Under the pieces are notes generated by a model that saw only the letters and a list, made by a program, of their open reading frames with translations, did no database searches and was not told the DNA's origin. DNA of 64,000 bases from Xanthobacter oligotrophicus (GTDB taxonomy: Bacteria; Pseudomonadota; Alphaproteobacteria; Rhizobiales; Xanthobacteraceae): the NCBI RefSeq assembly GCF_008364685.1, contig NZ_VTTL01000002.1, positions 1 through 64,000 on the forward strand, written 5' to 3'. The translations under genes and the position numbers were made by a program. Below are positions 8,323-16,123 of the stretch, piece by piece; within the stretch, counting starts at the first letter, position 1; each line of letters begins with the position of its first letter.

Positions 8323-9539
8323 TCCACGACAAGCGCCTGCCCCTCGCCGGTCTGCGCGTGCTCGACTTTGGCCACACCGTGATGGGCCCGTCCTGCGCCA
8401 TGATCCTCGCCGATCTCGGCGCCGAGGTGCTGAAGATCGAGCCCGCCCCCGGCGGCGACCCGACCCGCCAGCTCCAAGGCTTCGGCATGGGCTACTTCGG
8501 CTACTTCAACCGCAACAAGCGCTCGCTGGCCGTGGACCTGAAGAGCGACGCCGGCCGCGAGATCGCCCTGCGCCTCGTGAAGGAGGCGGACGTGCTGGTG
8601 GAGAATTTCGCCCCGGGCACCATGGGCCGCCTCGGCATCGATGCCGCCACCGCAACCGCGCTCAACCCGCGCCTCGTCTATGCCAGCCTCAAGGGCTTTC
8701 TCGACGGCCCCTACGCCCAGCGCCTCGCCCTCGACGAGGTGGTGCAGATGATGTCCGGCCTCGCCTACATGACCGGGCCGACCGGCCGCCCGCTGCGCGC
8801 CGGCACCTCGGTGGTGGACATTGCCGGGGGCATGTTCGCCGTCATCGCCATCCTCGCCGCCCTGCGCGAGCGGGAGGCGACCGGCGAGGGGCAGGTGGTG
8901 GAGGCGGCCCTGTTCGAAACCACCGTCTTCCTCATGGGCCAGCACCTCGCCTACGCCGCGCAGACCAACGAGCCGATCCCGCCCATGCCCGAGCGCGTCT
9001 CCGCCTGGGCGGTCTACGAGCCCTTCGCCCTGAAGGACGGGCGCCAGTTCTTCGTGGGCATCACCACCGACGGGCACTGGCAGCGCTTCTGCGCCATGGT
9101 CGGCTGGCAGGACCTGCTGGCCGACGCGAGCCTTGCCACCAACAATGGCCGCGTGGCCGCGCGCGGCCGCATCCTGCCGTGCTTCGCCTGCCTGTTCGGC
9201 GGCCTATCGCAGGAGGAGGCGGTGGCGCTGTGCGAGAAGGCGCGCATTCCCTTCGCGCCCATCGCGCGGCCCGAGGACCTGTTCCACGATCCCCACCTCG
9301 CCGCCACCGGCGGCCTCATGGCGACGCGCCTGCCCAACGGCGTTGAGACCCGCCTGCCCCGCCTGCCCATCCACATGGGCGAAGCCGACCTCTCGCTCCG
9401 CAGCGACCCGCCCGAGGTGGGTGCCGACACCGCCGACGTGCTCGAAGCCCTCGGCTATCGGCCCGATGCCATCGCCGCGCTGGCGCGCGCGGGGGTGGTG
9501 GCGATGGGCGGCGCCGGGTGCGCCCGCGCAACAAGCTGA
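8319..9539 (+). CDS. Type III (CaiB/BaiF) acyl-CoA transferase
   Basis: A 406-residue family III CoA-transferase that moves CoA between carboxylates. Motifs are the N-terminal LRVLDFGHTVMGPSCAMILA, LGAEVLKIEP, the GGDPTR loop, FNRNKRSLAVDLKS, LVENFAPGTMGRLG and SVVDIAGGMFAV. The start overlaps the stop of the citryl-CoA-lyase-like gene (ATGA) and GGAGAG precedes it. Within the cluster it would activate the acid produced upstream to a CoA thioester, which the lyase-like protein could then cleave. Substrate is not predictable from sequence. Confidence 0.9.
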   Translation: MIHDKRLPLAGLRVLDFGHTVMGPSCAMILADLGAEVLKIEPAPGGDPTRQLQGFGMGYFGYFNRNKRSLAVDLKSDAGREIALRLVKEADVLVENFAPGTMGRLGIDAATATALNPRLVYASLKGFLDGPYAQRLALDEVVQMMSGLAYMTGPTGRPLRAGTSVVDIAGGMFAVIAILAALREREATGEGQVVEAALFETTVFLMGQHLAYAAQTNEPIPPMPERVSAWAVYEPFALKDGRQFFVGITTDGHWQRFCAMVGWQDLLADASLATNNGRVAARGRILPCFACLFGGLSQEEAVALCEKARIPFAPIARPEDLFHDPHLAATGGLMATRLPNGVETRLPRLPIHMGEADLSLRSDPPEVGADTADVLEALGYRPDAIAALARAGVVAMGGAGCARATS

Positions 9540-9577
9540 AGCAAACCAAAGACAACTGAAAACTCCGGGAGGAGAGA

Positions 9578-11059
9578 ATGCCAGTGACTTCGAAGACCCC
9601 GGACCTGCTGGTGGTGGGCTGCGGCATCGCCGGGCTCAGCGCCGCCGTGTCGGCCCTGGAGGGCGGGCTTTCCGTGACGCTGCTCGAGCGCGCGCCAGAG
9701 GACGAGTTCGGCGGCAACACGCGCTGGACCGAAGCCTACATGCGCATGAAGAACGACAGCGAGATCGCCGACGATTTCGAGGAGCATTTCGCCGCCAATG
9801 CCGGCCCCAACCTCGACCCCAACATCCTCACCGAGGCCGCGCGCGCCTATGGGGACTGGCCGGCGGTGGTGAAGGCCCATGCCTTCCCTGATCCCGAGCT
9901 TGTCTCCACCTTCGCGGCCGAGGTGCCGCCGACCATCGCCTGGCTCAAGGGGTTCGGGTTGAAGTTCGGCCCGCAGCCCATCTACCTGCTGACCCAGAAC
10001 ACCACGCGCATCGCCGCCCAGGGCGGTGGCCTTGCCCTCATCGAGCGGCTGATGGCGGAGGCGAAGCGGTTCGGCGCCGAGGTGCGCTTCCGCACCACCG
10101 CGACGGCGCTGCTGCGGGACGGGGACGGACGCGTGGCCGGCGTCGCCGTCACCGGGCCGGACGGACGCCGGGAGGATATCCGCGCCGGTGCCACCGTGTT
10201 CGCCTCGGGCGGTTTCCAGGGCAATCCGGAAATGATGACGCGCTACATCGGGCAGAAGGCACGCAACATCCGCCCCGTGGCGCGCGGCGGCTACTACAAT
10301 CGCGGCGAGGGCATCCGCATGATGCTGGAAGCCGGTGCCGCTGCCGCCGGCGAGTTCGGCTCCTACCATGCCGAGCCGGTGGATCCGCGCTCGCGCCAGG
10401 CCGAGGCGGTGGTGTTCATCTATCCCTACGGCGTGCTGGTGAACCGCGACGGACGGCGGTTCCTCGACGAAGCGCCCGGCACGGTGGACGCCCACTACGA
10501 CAATATCGGCCGCGCCATCGCCGACCAGCCGGACGGCATCTCGTGGGTCATCTTCGACGCCAAGGTGGAGGACATCCCGCGCTGGCGCACCTCCATCCGC
10601 TCGGACGTTCCGGCGGTGGAGGCCGATACGCTGGACGCCCTCGTGGGCAAGCTCGGCCTGCCGGCCGAAACGCTAGAGACCATCGCCGGTTTCAACGCGG
10701 CCTGCCCCGACGAGGATGGCGCCTTCACCCCCTTCGCCATCGATCACCGGGGCACGCGGGGCGTCGAGCCGCGCAAGTCGCACTGGTGCCGGCGCATCGA
10801 AAAGGCGCCGTTCCGCGCCTACCCGATCATCTCCAGCAACTGCTTCACCTTCGGCGGGGTGAAGGTGAACCCTTCCGCCCAGGTGCTGGACGCCGACGGC
10901 AAGGTCATTGCCGGCCTCTATGCGGCGGGCGAGACGGTCGGCCTCTATCACCAGGTCTATACGGGCTCGACCTCCGTGCTGCGCGGCGCCGTGTTCGGCC
11001 GCCTCGCCGGCCTCAATGCGGCCGAGAGCCTCGCGCCGCGCCTGAAGGCGGCGCGCTGA
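9578..11059 (+). CDS. FAD-dependent dehydrogenase, tricarballylate dehydrogenase (TcuA)-like
   Basis: A 493-residue flavoprotein of the fumarate reductase/succinate dehydrogenase flavoprotein superfamily. The N-terminal Rossmann motif is VVGCGIAGLSAAVSAL with the later acidic residue in LLERAPEDEFGGNTRW. The fold continues with a substrate-capping domain and ends in GLYAAGETVGLYH and GSTSVLRGAVFGRLAG. The FGGNTRWTEAYMRM start is typical of TcuA-type proteins, which oxidise tricarballylate to cis-aconitate. The ribosome binding site is strong (GGGAGGAGAGA). As fourth gene of the IclR cluster it should introduce a double bond in, or oxidise, a polycarboxylate-like intermediate. Confidence 0.82.
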   Translation: MPVTSKTPDLLVVGCGIAGLSAAVSALEGGLSVTLLERAPEDEFGGNTRWTEAYMRMKNDSEIADDFEEHFAANAGPNLDPNILTEAARAYGDWPAVVKAHAFPDPELVSTFAAEVPPTIAWLKGFGLKFGPQPIYLLTQNTTRIAAQGGGLALIERLMAEAKRFGAEVRFRTTATALLRDGDGRVAGVAVTGPDGRREDIRAGATVFASGGFQGNPEMMTRYIGQKARNIRPVARGGYYNRGEGIRMMLEAGAAAAGEFGSYHAEPVDPRSRQAEAVVFIYPYGVLVNRDGRRFLDEAPGTVDAHYDNIGRAIADQPDGISWVIFDAKVEDIPRWRTSIRSDVPAVEADTLDALVGKLGLPAETLETIAGFNAACPDEDGAFTPFAIDHRGTRGVEPRKSHWCRRIEKAPFRAYPIISSNCFTFGGVKVNPSAQVLDADGKVIAGLYAAGETVGLYHQVYTGSTSVLRGAVFGRLAGLNAAESLAPRLKAAR

Positions 11060-11084
11060 ACAAGACAAAACCAGGGAGGACAAG

Positions 11085-12299
11085 ATGAAGAAGACGTTTC
11101 TGGCAGCCGCCTGCGCGGCGGCCATAGCCTTGCCGTGCGCCGACGCCCGGGCCCAGTCCTATTCGGGGGGCGTGGTGAAGATCGGCATCCTGACCGACCT
11201 GTCCGGTCAGCTCTCCGATTCCACCGGCGCGGGCTCCATCCTGGCGGCGGAGATGGCGATCGCCGATTTCGGGCCCATCGACGGCGCCAAGGTGGAACTC
11301 GTCTCCGCGGACCACCAGAACAAGGCCGACATCGGCGCCGCCACCACGCGCAAATGGTACGAGGTGGACGGCGTCGATGCCGTCATGGACGTGCCCAACT
11401 CGGCCGTGGCGCTGGCGGTTCAGCAGATCACGCGGGAGAAGGATCGCATCGCCATCTTCTCCTCGCCCGCCTCTTCCGATCTCACCGGCAAGGCCTGCTC
11501 GCCCAACGGCATCCACTGGACCTATGACACCTACGCCCTCGCCCACGTCACCGGCGACGCGGTGGTGGCCTCCGGCCTCAGGAACTGGTTCTTCCTCACC
11601 TCCGATTACGCCTTCGGCCACGCGCTGGAGCGCGACACCGGCGCGGTGGTGCAGCAGGCCGGCGGCAAGGTCTCTGGATCGGTGCGAATGCCGGCCAACG
11701 CACCGGACTTCTCATCCTTCCTGCTGCAGGCCCAGAGCTCGAAGGCTGACGTGGTGGCCCTCGCCACCGCCGGTCTCGACACCCAGAACGCCATCAAGCA
11801 GGCGGCGGAGTTCGGCCTCGTCGAGTCCGGCAAGACCATCGCCGCGCTGCTGCTCGCGGAGACGGAGGTGCACGCCCTGGGCCTGAAGGCGACCCAGGGC
11901 ATCCGCCTCACCGCACCGTTTTACTGGGACCTGACCGACGAGACCCGCGCCTTCGCGAAGCGCTTCTTCGAGAAGCGCAGGGCCATGCCCACCTTCTACC
12001 AGGCCGGCGTCTACGGCGCCGTCACCCACTATCTCAAGGCGGTGAAGGCGGCGCGGACCGACAGCGCCGGCCCGGTGATGGCGAAGATGAAGGACACCCC
12101 CATCAACGACTTCATGACCAAAGACGGCAAGGTGCGCGAAGATGGCCGCGTCATCCGCGACATGTACCTGTTCCAGGTGAAGACCCCGGCCGAATCGAAG
12201 CTGCCGTGGGACTATTACAAGCTCGCCGCCACAGTGCCCGGGGACAAGGCCTTCCGCCCCCTCTCCGAGAGCGACTGCCCGCTGGTCAAGAAGATGTAG
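11085..12299 (+). CDS. ABC transporter substrate-binding protein, branched-chain amino acid/amide type
   Basis: A 404-residue periplasmic binding protein of the type I (LivJ/ANF-receptor) fold. An N-terminal signal peptide of about 24 residues (AACAAAIALPCADARAQ) is followed by GVVKIGILTDLSGQLSDSTG, the usual first strand of the family. Four cysteines are present in the mature part. It lies 25 bases after the flavoprotein gene with its own GGGAGGAC site and is the last gene of the cluster. No permease or ATPase gene of the LivHMGF type is nearby, so it must dock with a transporter encoded elsewhere. It probably captures the substrate degraded by the upstream enzymes (inference). Confidence 0.87.
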   Translation: MKKTFLAAACAAAIALPCADARAQSYSGGVVKIGILTDLSGQLSDSTGAGSILAAEMAIADFGPIDGAKVELVSADHQNKADIGAATTRKWYEVDGVDAVMDVPNSAVALAVQQITREKDRIAIFSSPASSDLTGKACSPNGIHWTYDTYALAHVTGDAVVASGLRNWFFLTSDYAFGHALERDTGAVVQQAGGKVSGSVRMPANAPDFSSFLLQAQSSKADVVALATAGLDTQNAIKQAAEFGLVESGKTIAALLLAETEVHALGLKATQGIRLTAPFYWDLTDETRAFAKRFFEKRRAMPTFYQAGVYGAVTHYLKAVKAARTDSAGPVMAKMKDTPINDFMTKDGKVREDGRVIRDMYLFQVKTPAESKLPWDYYKLAATVPGDKAFRPLSESDCPLVKKM

Positions 12300-12380
12300 C
12301 CTCCGCCATGGCGCCGGGTCGCCCGGTGTCGCTTCGCCGCTGATGGGAGCGCCCGCGTACCGGGCGCCTCCGGCCTTCCT

Positions 12381-12420
12381 GGGGCCTGTTTCGCGAAATC
12401 CCGTTCGCGAAACAGGCCCC
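12381..12420 (+). terminator. Perfect 17-bp hairpin after the catabolic operon
   Basis: The arms GGGGCCTGTTTCGCGAA (12381-12397) and its exact complement (12404-12420) have a 6-base loop. It lies 81 bases after the binding-protein stop. There is no T-tract, so it may act with Rho or be a structural repeat instead of a simple intrinsic terminator. Confidence 0.6.
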
Positions 12421-12724
12421 AGCTTGTGGTCTTGACGCCATTTCCGACGCAAAGCCGTTTCGCACGTTTGCTGGAATTGCTGCCGATGCGATCCATCCGG
12501 TTGCGAATTTCCGCGAGCGGGATTGGGCCGCTCCGCAGCCGAGCCGGCCCTATTGGACCTCCGCCATTCCTGTCCCGCTCTTCGCCGGCCGTGCCCCTGT
12601 GGGACCGGACGCCGCCTTCGGTCGCGATAAATGGCGCAATGCAGCAAATCGCACCCTGCGGCCCTTGTGCCGCCACGAAGTCATGACCACCTACCATCCA
12701 TGTGGATGGTGGGAGGATGGTGAA
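12421..12724. other. Intergenic region upstream of the RHH regulator, with a palindrome at the end
   Basis: No gene is seen. The final part contains a perfect inverted repeat, ACCATCC (12693-12699) and GGATGGT (12704-12710) with a 4-base centre, directly before the GGGAGG ribosome binding site of the next gene. It could be an operator for the RHH protein or an RNA hairpin beside the translation start. Confidence 0.5.
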
Positions 12725-13144
12725 ATGACCAACAAGGTGCACGAACTGCGTCCAAGGCCGGCGGAGAGCGAGAAGATCACCATCAATCTCGGCTATGTGG
12801 ACCTGGGTCAGGTCGACCTGCTGGTGCGCGAAGGGTTCTATTCCAACCGGACCGATTTCATCCGCACCGCCATCCGCAACCAGATCGACCGCCACGACGA
12901 AGCCCTCAAGAAATCACTGGCGCGTCATCAAATGGACCTCGGCCTGCGGCGCTATAGCCGCGCCGATCTCGAAGCCGCGCAGCAAGCCGGTGAGATGCTC
13001 CATATCCAGGTCCTCGGGATGGCCGTCATCGCGGAGGACGTCTCCGCGGAGCTTGCACGCTCGACCATCGCGTCCCTTCAGGTGCTCGGCGCCTTGCAGG
13101 CCGGCGCGGCGGTCAAGGCGGCGCTGGCCGATCGTATCCTCTGA
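12725..13144 (+). CDS. Ribbon-helix-helix (CopG-type) transcriptional regulator
   Basis: A 139-residue protein with an N-terminal ribbon-helix-helix DNA-binding segment at about residues 15-60: the strand EKITINLGYVDLGQVDLLVR, then GFYSNRTDFIRTAIRNQID. The remainder is helical (LRRYSRADLEAAQQAGEML and a C-terminal alanine-rich helix), which may mediate oligomerisation or partner binding. GGGAGG lies eight bases before the ATG. It is followed 89 bases later by a PHB-depolymerase-like gene in the same direction. Control of that gene and of itself is inferred from adjacency and from the palindrome just upstream. Confidence 0.82.
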   Translation: MTNKVHELRPRPAESEKITINLGYVDLGQVDLLVREGFYSNRTDFIRTAIRNQIDRHDEALKKSLARHQMDLGLRRYSRADLEAAQQAGEMLHIQVLGMAVIAEDVSAELARSTIASLQVLGALQAGAAVKAALADRIL

Positions 13145-13233
13145 CCTTTCGAACCCACCTGTGCTGGACGCCACCGGCCCACCCTTGCGCGCCCCCGCGC
13201 TTTGCCGAATTGAACCGACAGGAGTCTCGCCAC

Positions 13234-14496
13234 ATGGCCAGACGATCCAAGATCGACGTTTTGGAAGCCACCCGCCTCACCCGCCAGGGCCGGCTTGAAG
13301 AAGCCATGGCCGTTCTGCGCGGAGACGTCGACACCCCCCACACCGCCGATACGCCGTCCGACGCGGATGGCACCACGACGTTCGTCGATTTGGTGCCCCC
13401 CTCGGCGGAAACCGGAAGCGCCTGGACGACCCCGTCCGCCGCCGCGCCAGCTTCCCCGGCCCATCGCGGCGACACCGGCTTTGCCGCCGTTCCGTGGCTC
13501 GACGGGCTGCTTGATCTCGTGCTGAACCGGACCGCGACGACCGGGCTCGATGCCCCGACCGGGCGCAATACAACGGCCGAGTCCGCGCCCCAGAACGCCC
13601 GTTTCGGCACCCGTTTCGAGGAACGCAGCTTTGCCAACGAGGCGGGGCGGCGGACCTACAAGCTTTATGTGCCCAGCCACTTTGACGGGCAGCCGCTGCC
13701 CCTCCTGGTGATGCTGCACGGCTGTACCCAGTCCCCCGACGATTTCGCGACCGGGACGCGGATGAACGAGCTGGCGGAAGAGCACGGCTTTCTCGTCGCC
13801 TATCCGGCCCAGAGCCACGACGCCAATGCTTCCGGATGCTGGAACTGGTTCAATGTGGGCGATCAGCGGCGCGACCGGGGCGAACCGTCCCTGATCGCCG
13901 GCATCACCCGCCAGATCATGGGCGATTTCCCCGTCGATCCCGAGCAGGTGTTTGCCGCCGGCCTGTCCGCCGGGGGCGCGACGGCGGCGATCATGGGCGC
14001 AACCTATCCCGATCTTTATCGCGCCATCGGCGTGCATTCGGGCCTCGCCTGCGGCGCGGCCCGCGACATGTCCTCCGCCTTTTCGGCCATGCGCCAGGGC
14101 GGCCATCCCAGCGTGGGAACGGTGGTGCATCGCACCGACGGAAAGATCGTGCCCACCATCGTGTTTCACGGCGACGGCGACAGGACGGTCCATCCCCTGA
14201 ACGGCGCGCAGGTGGTGGCGCAGGTGGCCGCGCAATTGGAGGCGCAGGCGGAAGCCGAGGCGAAGCTGGCGGTGACCATCACCTCCGGCCAGTCGCCGGG
14301 CGGCATCGGCTACACGCGGGAAGTCCAGAGCGACGACACCGGGCGCAGCGTGCTGGAGCATTGGGTGCTCCACGGCGCCGGCCATGCCTGGTCCGGCGGC
14401 AGCCCGTCGGGATCCTACACCGAGCCGCGGGGCCCGGACGCCAGCCGCGAAATGGTGCGCTTCTTCCTCCAGCACACGGCCCCGCAGGGCGGGTGA
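13234..14496 (+). CDS. Polyhydroxybutyrate depolymerase-type esterase
   Basis: A 420-residue alpha/beta hydrolase of the PHB depolymerase esterase family. About 125 N-terminal residues, starting with a helix (LEATRLTRQGRLEEAMAVLR) and continuing as a Pro/Ala/Thr-rich linker, precede the catalytic domain. The catalytic domain shows an oxyanion region (LLVMLHGCTQSPDDFA), the nucleophile serine in GLSAGGATAAIMG, an aspartate in VFHGDGDRTVHP and a histidine in GAGHAWSGGSPSGSYT. The helix-plus-linker start is shared by other rhizobial members. There is no signal peptide, so it is probably cytoplasmic, acting on stored polymer or on short esters. I chose the ATG at 13234 because AGGAG lies in front of it. 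Confidence 0.83.
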   Translation: MARRSKIDVLEATRLTRQGRLEEAMAVLRGDVDTPHTADTPSDADGTTTFVDLVPPSAETGSAWTTPSAAAPASPAHRGDTGFAAVPWLDGLLDLVLNRTATTGLDAPTGRNTTAESAPQNARFGTRFEERSFANEAGRRTYKLYVPSHFDGQPLPLLVMLHGCTQSPDDFATGTRMNELAEEHGFLVAYPAQSHDANASGCWNWFNVGDQRRDRGEPSLIAGITRQIMGDFPVDPEQVFAAGLSAGGATAAIMGATYPDLYRAIGVHSGLACGAARDMSSAFSAMRQGGHPSVGTVVHRTDGKIVPTIVFHGDGDRTVHPLNGAQVVAQVAAQLEAQAEAEAKLAVTITSGQSPGGIGYTREVQSDDTGRSVLEHWVLHGAGHAWSGGSPSGSYTEPRGPDASREMVRFFLQHTAPQGG

Positions 14497-14576
14497 GCAC
14501 GCGGACCGGGCGACGATCGGGATCGCGCAAAGCCCGGGAGAAGACGGCGCATGTGGTCTGATCGGGGGGCGGCGCT

Positions 14577-15470
14577 TTAGCCGCCGATGTCGGGCAGCCA
14601 GCTTATGGACATGGCGAACGACTGCGCCCCGCCCGGCTGAATGTGCGCGAGGCCGGGCTTCTCCGCGAAAGGCCGGACATCCGCCTCCGGCGTCGCAAAG
14701 CCGTGCCAGGGCTCGATGCACAGGAAGGGCGCGCCCGGCTTCGACCACAGGCCAAGCTGCGGCATGCCCGGAAAGCCGATCTCAAGGCCCGGCGCGCCCG
14801 GCACGCCGAAGCGGATGCGCTGCGAGCGGACGGTCGTGAAGATCAGCGCGTCGCGCTCGAACAGGGCATCGTCGGGCGCGATGATCCCGCTCGCTGCCGG
14901 ATTGGGCTCGGTAGCCGCCGAGAGCAGGCCCCCCACTGGCCGATGCACCGGCTCGCTCTCCGGCGTCTCGAAGAGCAAGCGATGGTCGGCCCGGCTGCCG
15001 CCATAGGGCAGCGGCCACAGGAAAGCCGGATGGAAGCCGAAGCTCGCCGGCAGGCTTTCCGGTCCCGGATTGCGCACCGTCCCCGTGATGGTGAGGGTGG
15101 CGCCGTCGAGCACATAGGCCACGTCCAGCTCGAACGCGAAGGGATATTGGGCCCGGGTCTCGGCGCTCGGCAGCAGCCGGAACACGGCGCGGCCGGGCTC
15201 TTCCTCCACCACATCGAACGCGCTGCGCCGGGCAAAGCCGTGCTGCTTCATGCCGTATCGCTGCCCGTCGTGGAGCAACTCGTCGTCCGGCAGCCGGCCG
15301 ACGATGGGAAACAGCAGCGGCACCCGTCCCGCCCAGAAGGCCGGATCGCCATGCCACAGCAGGTCGCGGCCCTCCTGGTCGCGCAGCCGCACCAGCTCGG
15401 CGCCGAGAGGGGCGATCTCCGCCGACAGCGCGCTCGAACTCAAGCTCACCGACTTGCCTGCCATGGTCAT
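14577..15470 (-). CDS. Aldose 1-epimerase family protein
   Basis: A 297-residue protein of the galactose mutarotase-like beta-sandwich superfamily (YeaD/LacX branch). Visible features are the start LSAEIAPLGAELVRLRDQEG, DLLWHGDPAFWAGRVPLLFP, MKQHGFARRSAFDV with the catalytic-type histidine, and GFHPAFLWPLP with a second histidine. It would interconvert sugar anomers or sugar-phosphate anomers. The gene is convergent with the esterase gene and separated from it by 80 bases. It has no sugar-metabolism neighbours, so the substrate cannot be inferred. Confidence 0.83.
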   Translation of the reverse strand: MTMAGKSVSLSSSALSAEIAPLGAELVRLRDQEGRDLLWHGDPAFWAGRVPLLFPIVGRLPDDELLHDGQRYGMKQHGFARRSAFDVVEEEPGRAVFRLLPSAETRAQYPFAFELDVAYVLDGATLTITGTVRNPGPESLPASFGFHPAFLWPLPYGGSRADHRLLFETPESEPVHRPVGGLLSAATEPNPAASGIIAPDDALFERDALIFTTVRSQRIRFGVPGAPGLEIGFPGMPQLGLWSKPGAPFLCIEPWHGFATPEADVRPFAEKPGLAHIQPGGAQSFAMSISWLPDIGG

Positions 15471-15736
15471 TCGCCCTCCGGATCATGCGCCTACCGCCAT
15501 CCCTAGCATCGCAGGGGTACGGAAGGCATCCCGGTGGCGGGTCTGGCCTGTGGCTTGCTGGACAGCGCCCGGGCCGGTCTGGAGCGGGAGCCTGAGCCGG
15601 TTTCGCTGCAGGACACCGGTTGCCCTGTCCGGTTCGCGACATTTCGCGCGCATTACACGCCTGCGGGGCGGCGCTCGCGCTGGTCCGCAACTTGCGTGTG
15701 CCCGTCCAGACGTTGGCTTTTGCGAAGGCGACCCCC

Positions 15737-16075
15737 ATGGCGTTCACCTCTGTCTGTCCCACGAGTGCGGTGAGTGAGGGGGCCATGGGCCTCTTCCAGG
15801 TCGGTCGCAAGAGCGTACTGCTGGTGTGGCCCACGGGCGGCGAGCTGAAGGCCTATCGCGGGCGCTGCCCCCACGCCGACATGCCGCTGACCGACGCCAC
15901 CTTCAACGGCAAGACCGTCACCTGCCCCATCCACGTATGGGGGTTCGACGGCACCAGCGGCAAGTGCGTGACCCACCTCGTGCGCAATGCGCTGCACCCC
16001 TATGAGGTGCGGGTGGAGGGCGACGAGATCCTGGTGGACGTGGGGCCGGTGAAGCCGGCGCGCGCGCCGGCCTGA
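15737..16075 (+). CDS. Rieske [2Fe-2S] ferredoxin, toluene-monooxygenase (TmoC) type
   Basis: A 112-residue single-domain Rieske protein. The cluster ligands are in CPHADMPL (Cys, His) and, 17 residues on, CPIHVWGFD (Cys, His). Size and layout match the Rieske ferredoxin component of four-component di-iron monooxygenases such as toluene-4-monooxygenase (start MAFTSVCPTSAVSEGAMGLF; ending VEGDEILVDVG). Such proteins pass electrons from an NADH reductase to the hydroxylase. Here no hydroxylase, effector or reductase gene is nearby, so it is an orphan. It is convergent with the organosulfur transport genes. The start is chosen by homology; no strong ribosome binding site is visible. Confidence 0.82.
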   Translation: MAFTSVCPTSAVSEGAMGLFQVGRKSVLLVWPTGGELKAYRGRCPHADMPLTDATFNGKTVTCPIHVWGFDGTSGKCVTHLVRNALHPYEVRVEGDEILVDVGPVKPARAPA

Positions 16076-16081
16076 TCCCGC

Positions 16082-16103
16082 CGGCGGGGTGCTTTCCCCG
16101 CCG
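16082..16103. terminator. GC-rich hairpin between convergent genes
   Basis: An 8-bp perfect stem, CGGCGGGG (16082-16089) and CCCCGCCG (16096-16103), with loop TGCTTT. It lies between the converging Rieske and ABC-ATPase genes. No T-tract follows. Confidence 0.4.
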
Positions 16104-16123
16104 ATCCGATCCGGCGGCGGGCC

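Noticed and set aside
14568-14585. Hairpin GGCGGC/GCCGCC at the stop of the epimerase gene
   Set aside because: A 6-bp stem that overlaps the coding end; likely a chance GC palindrome.
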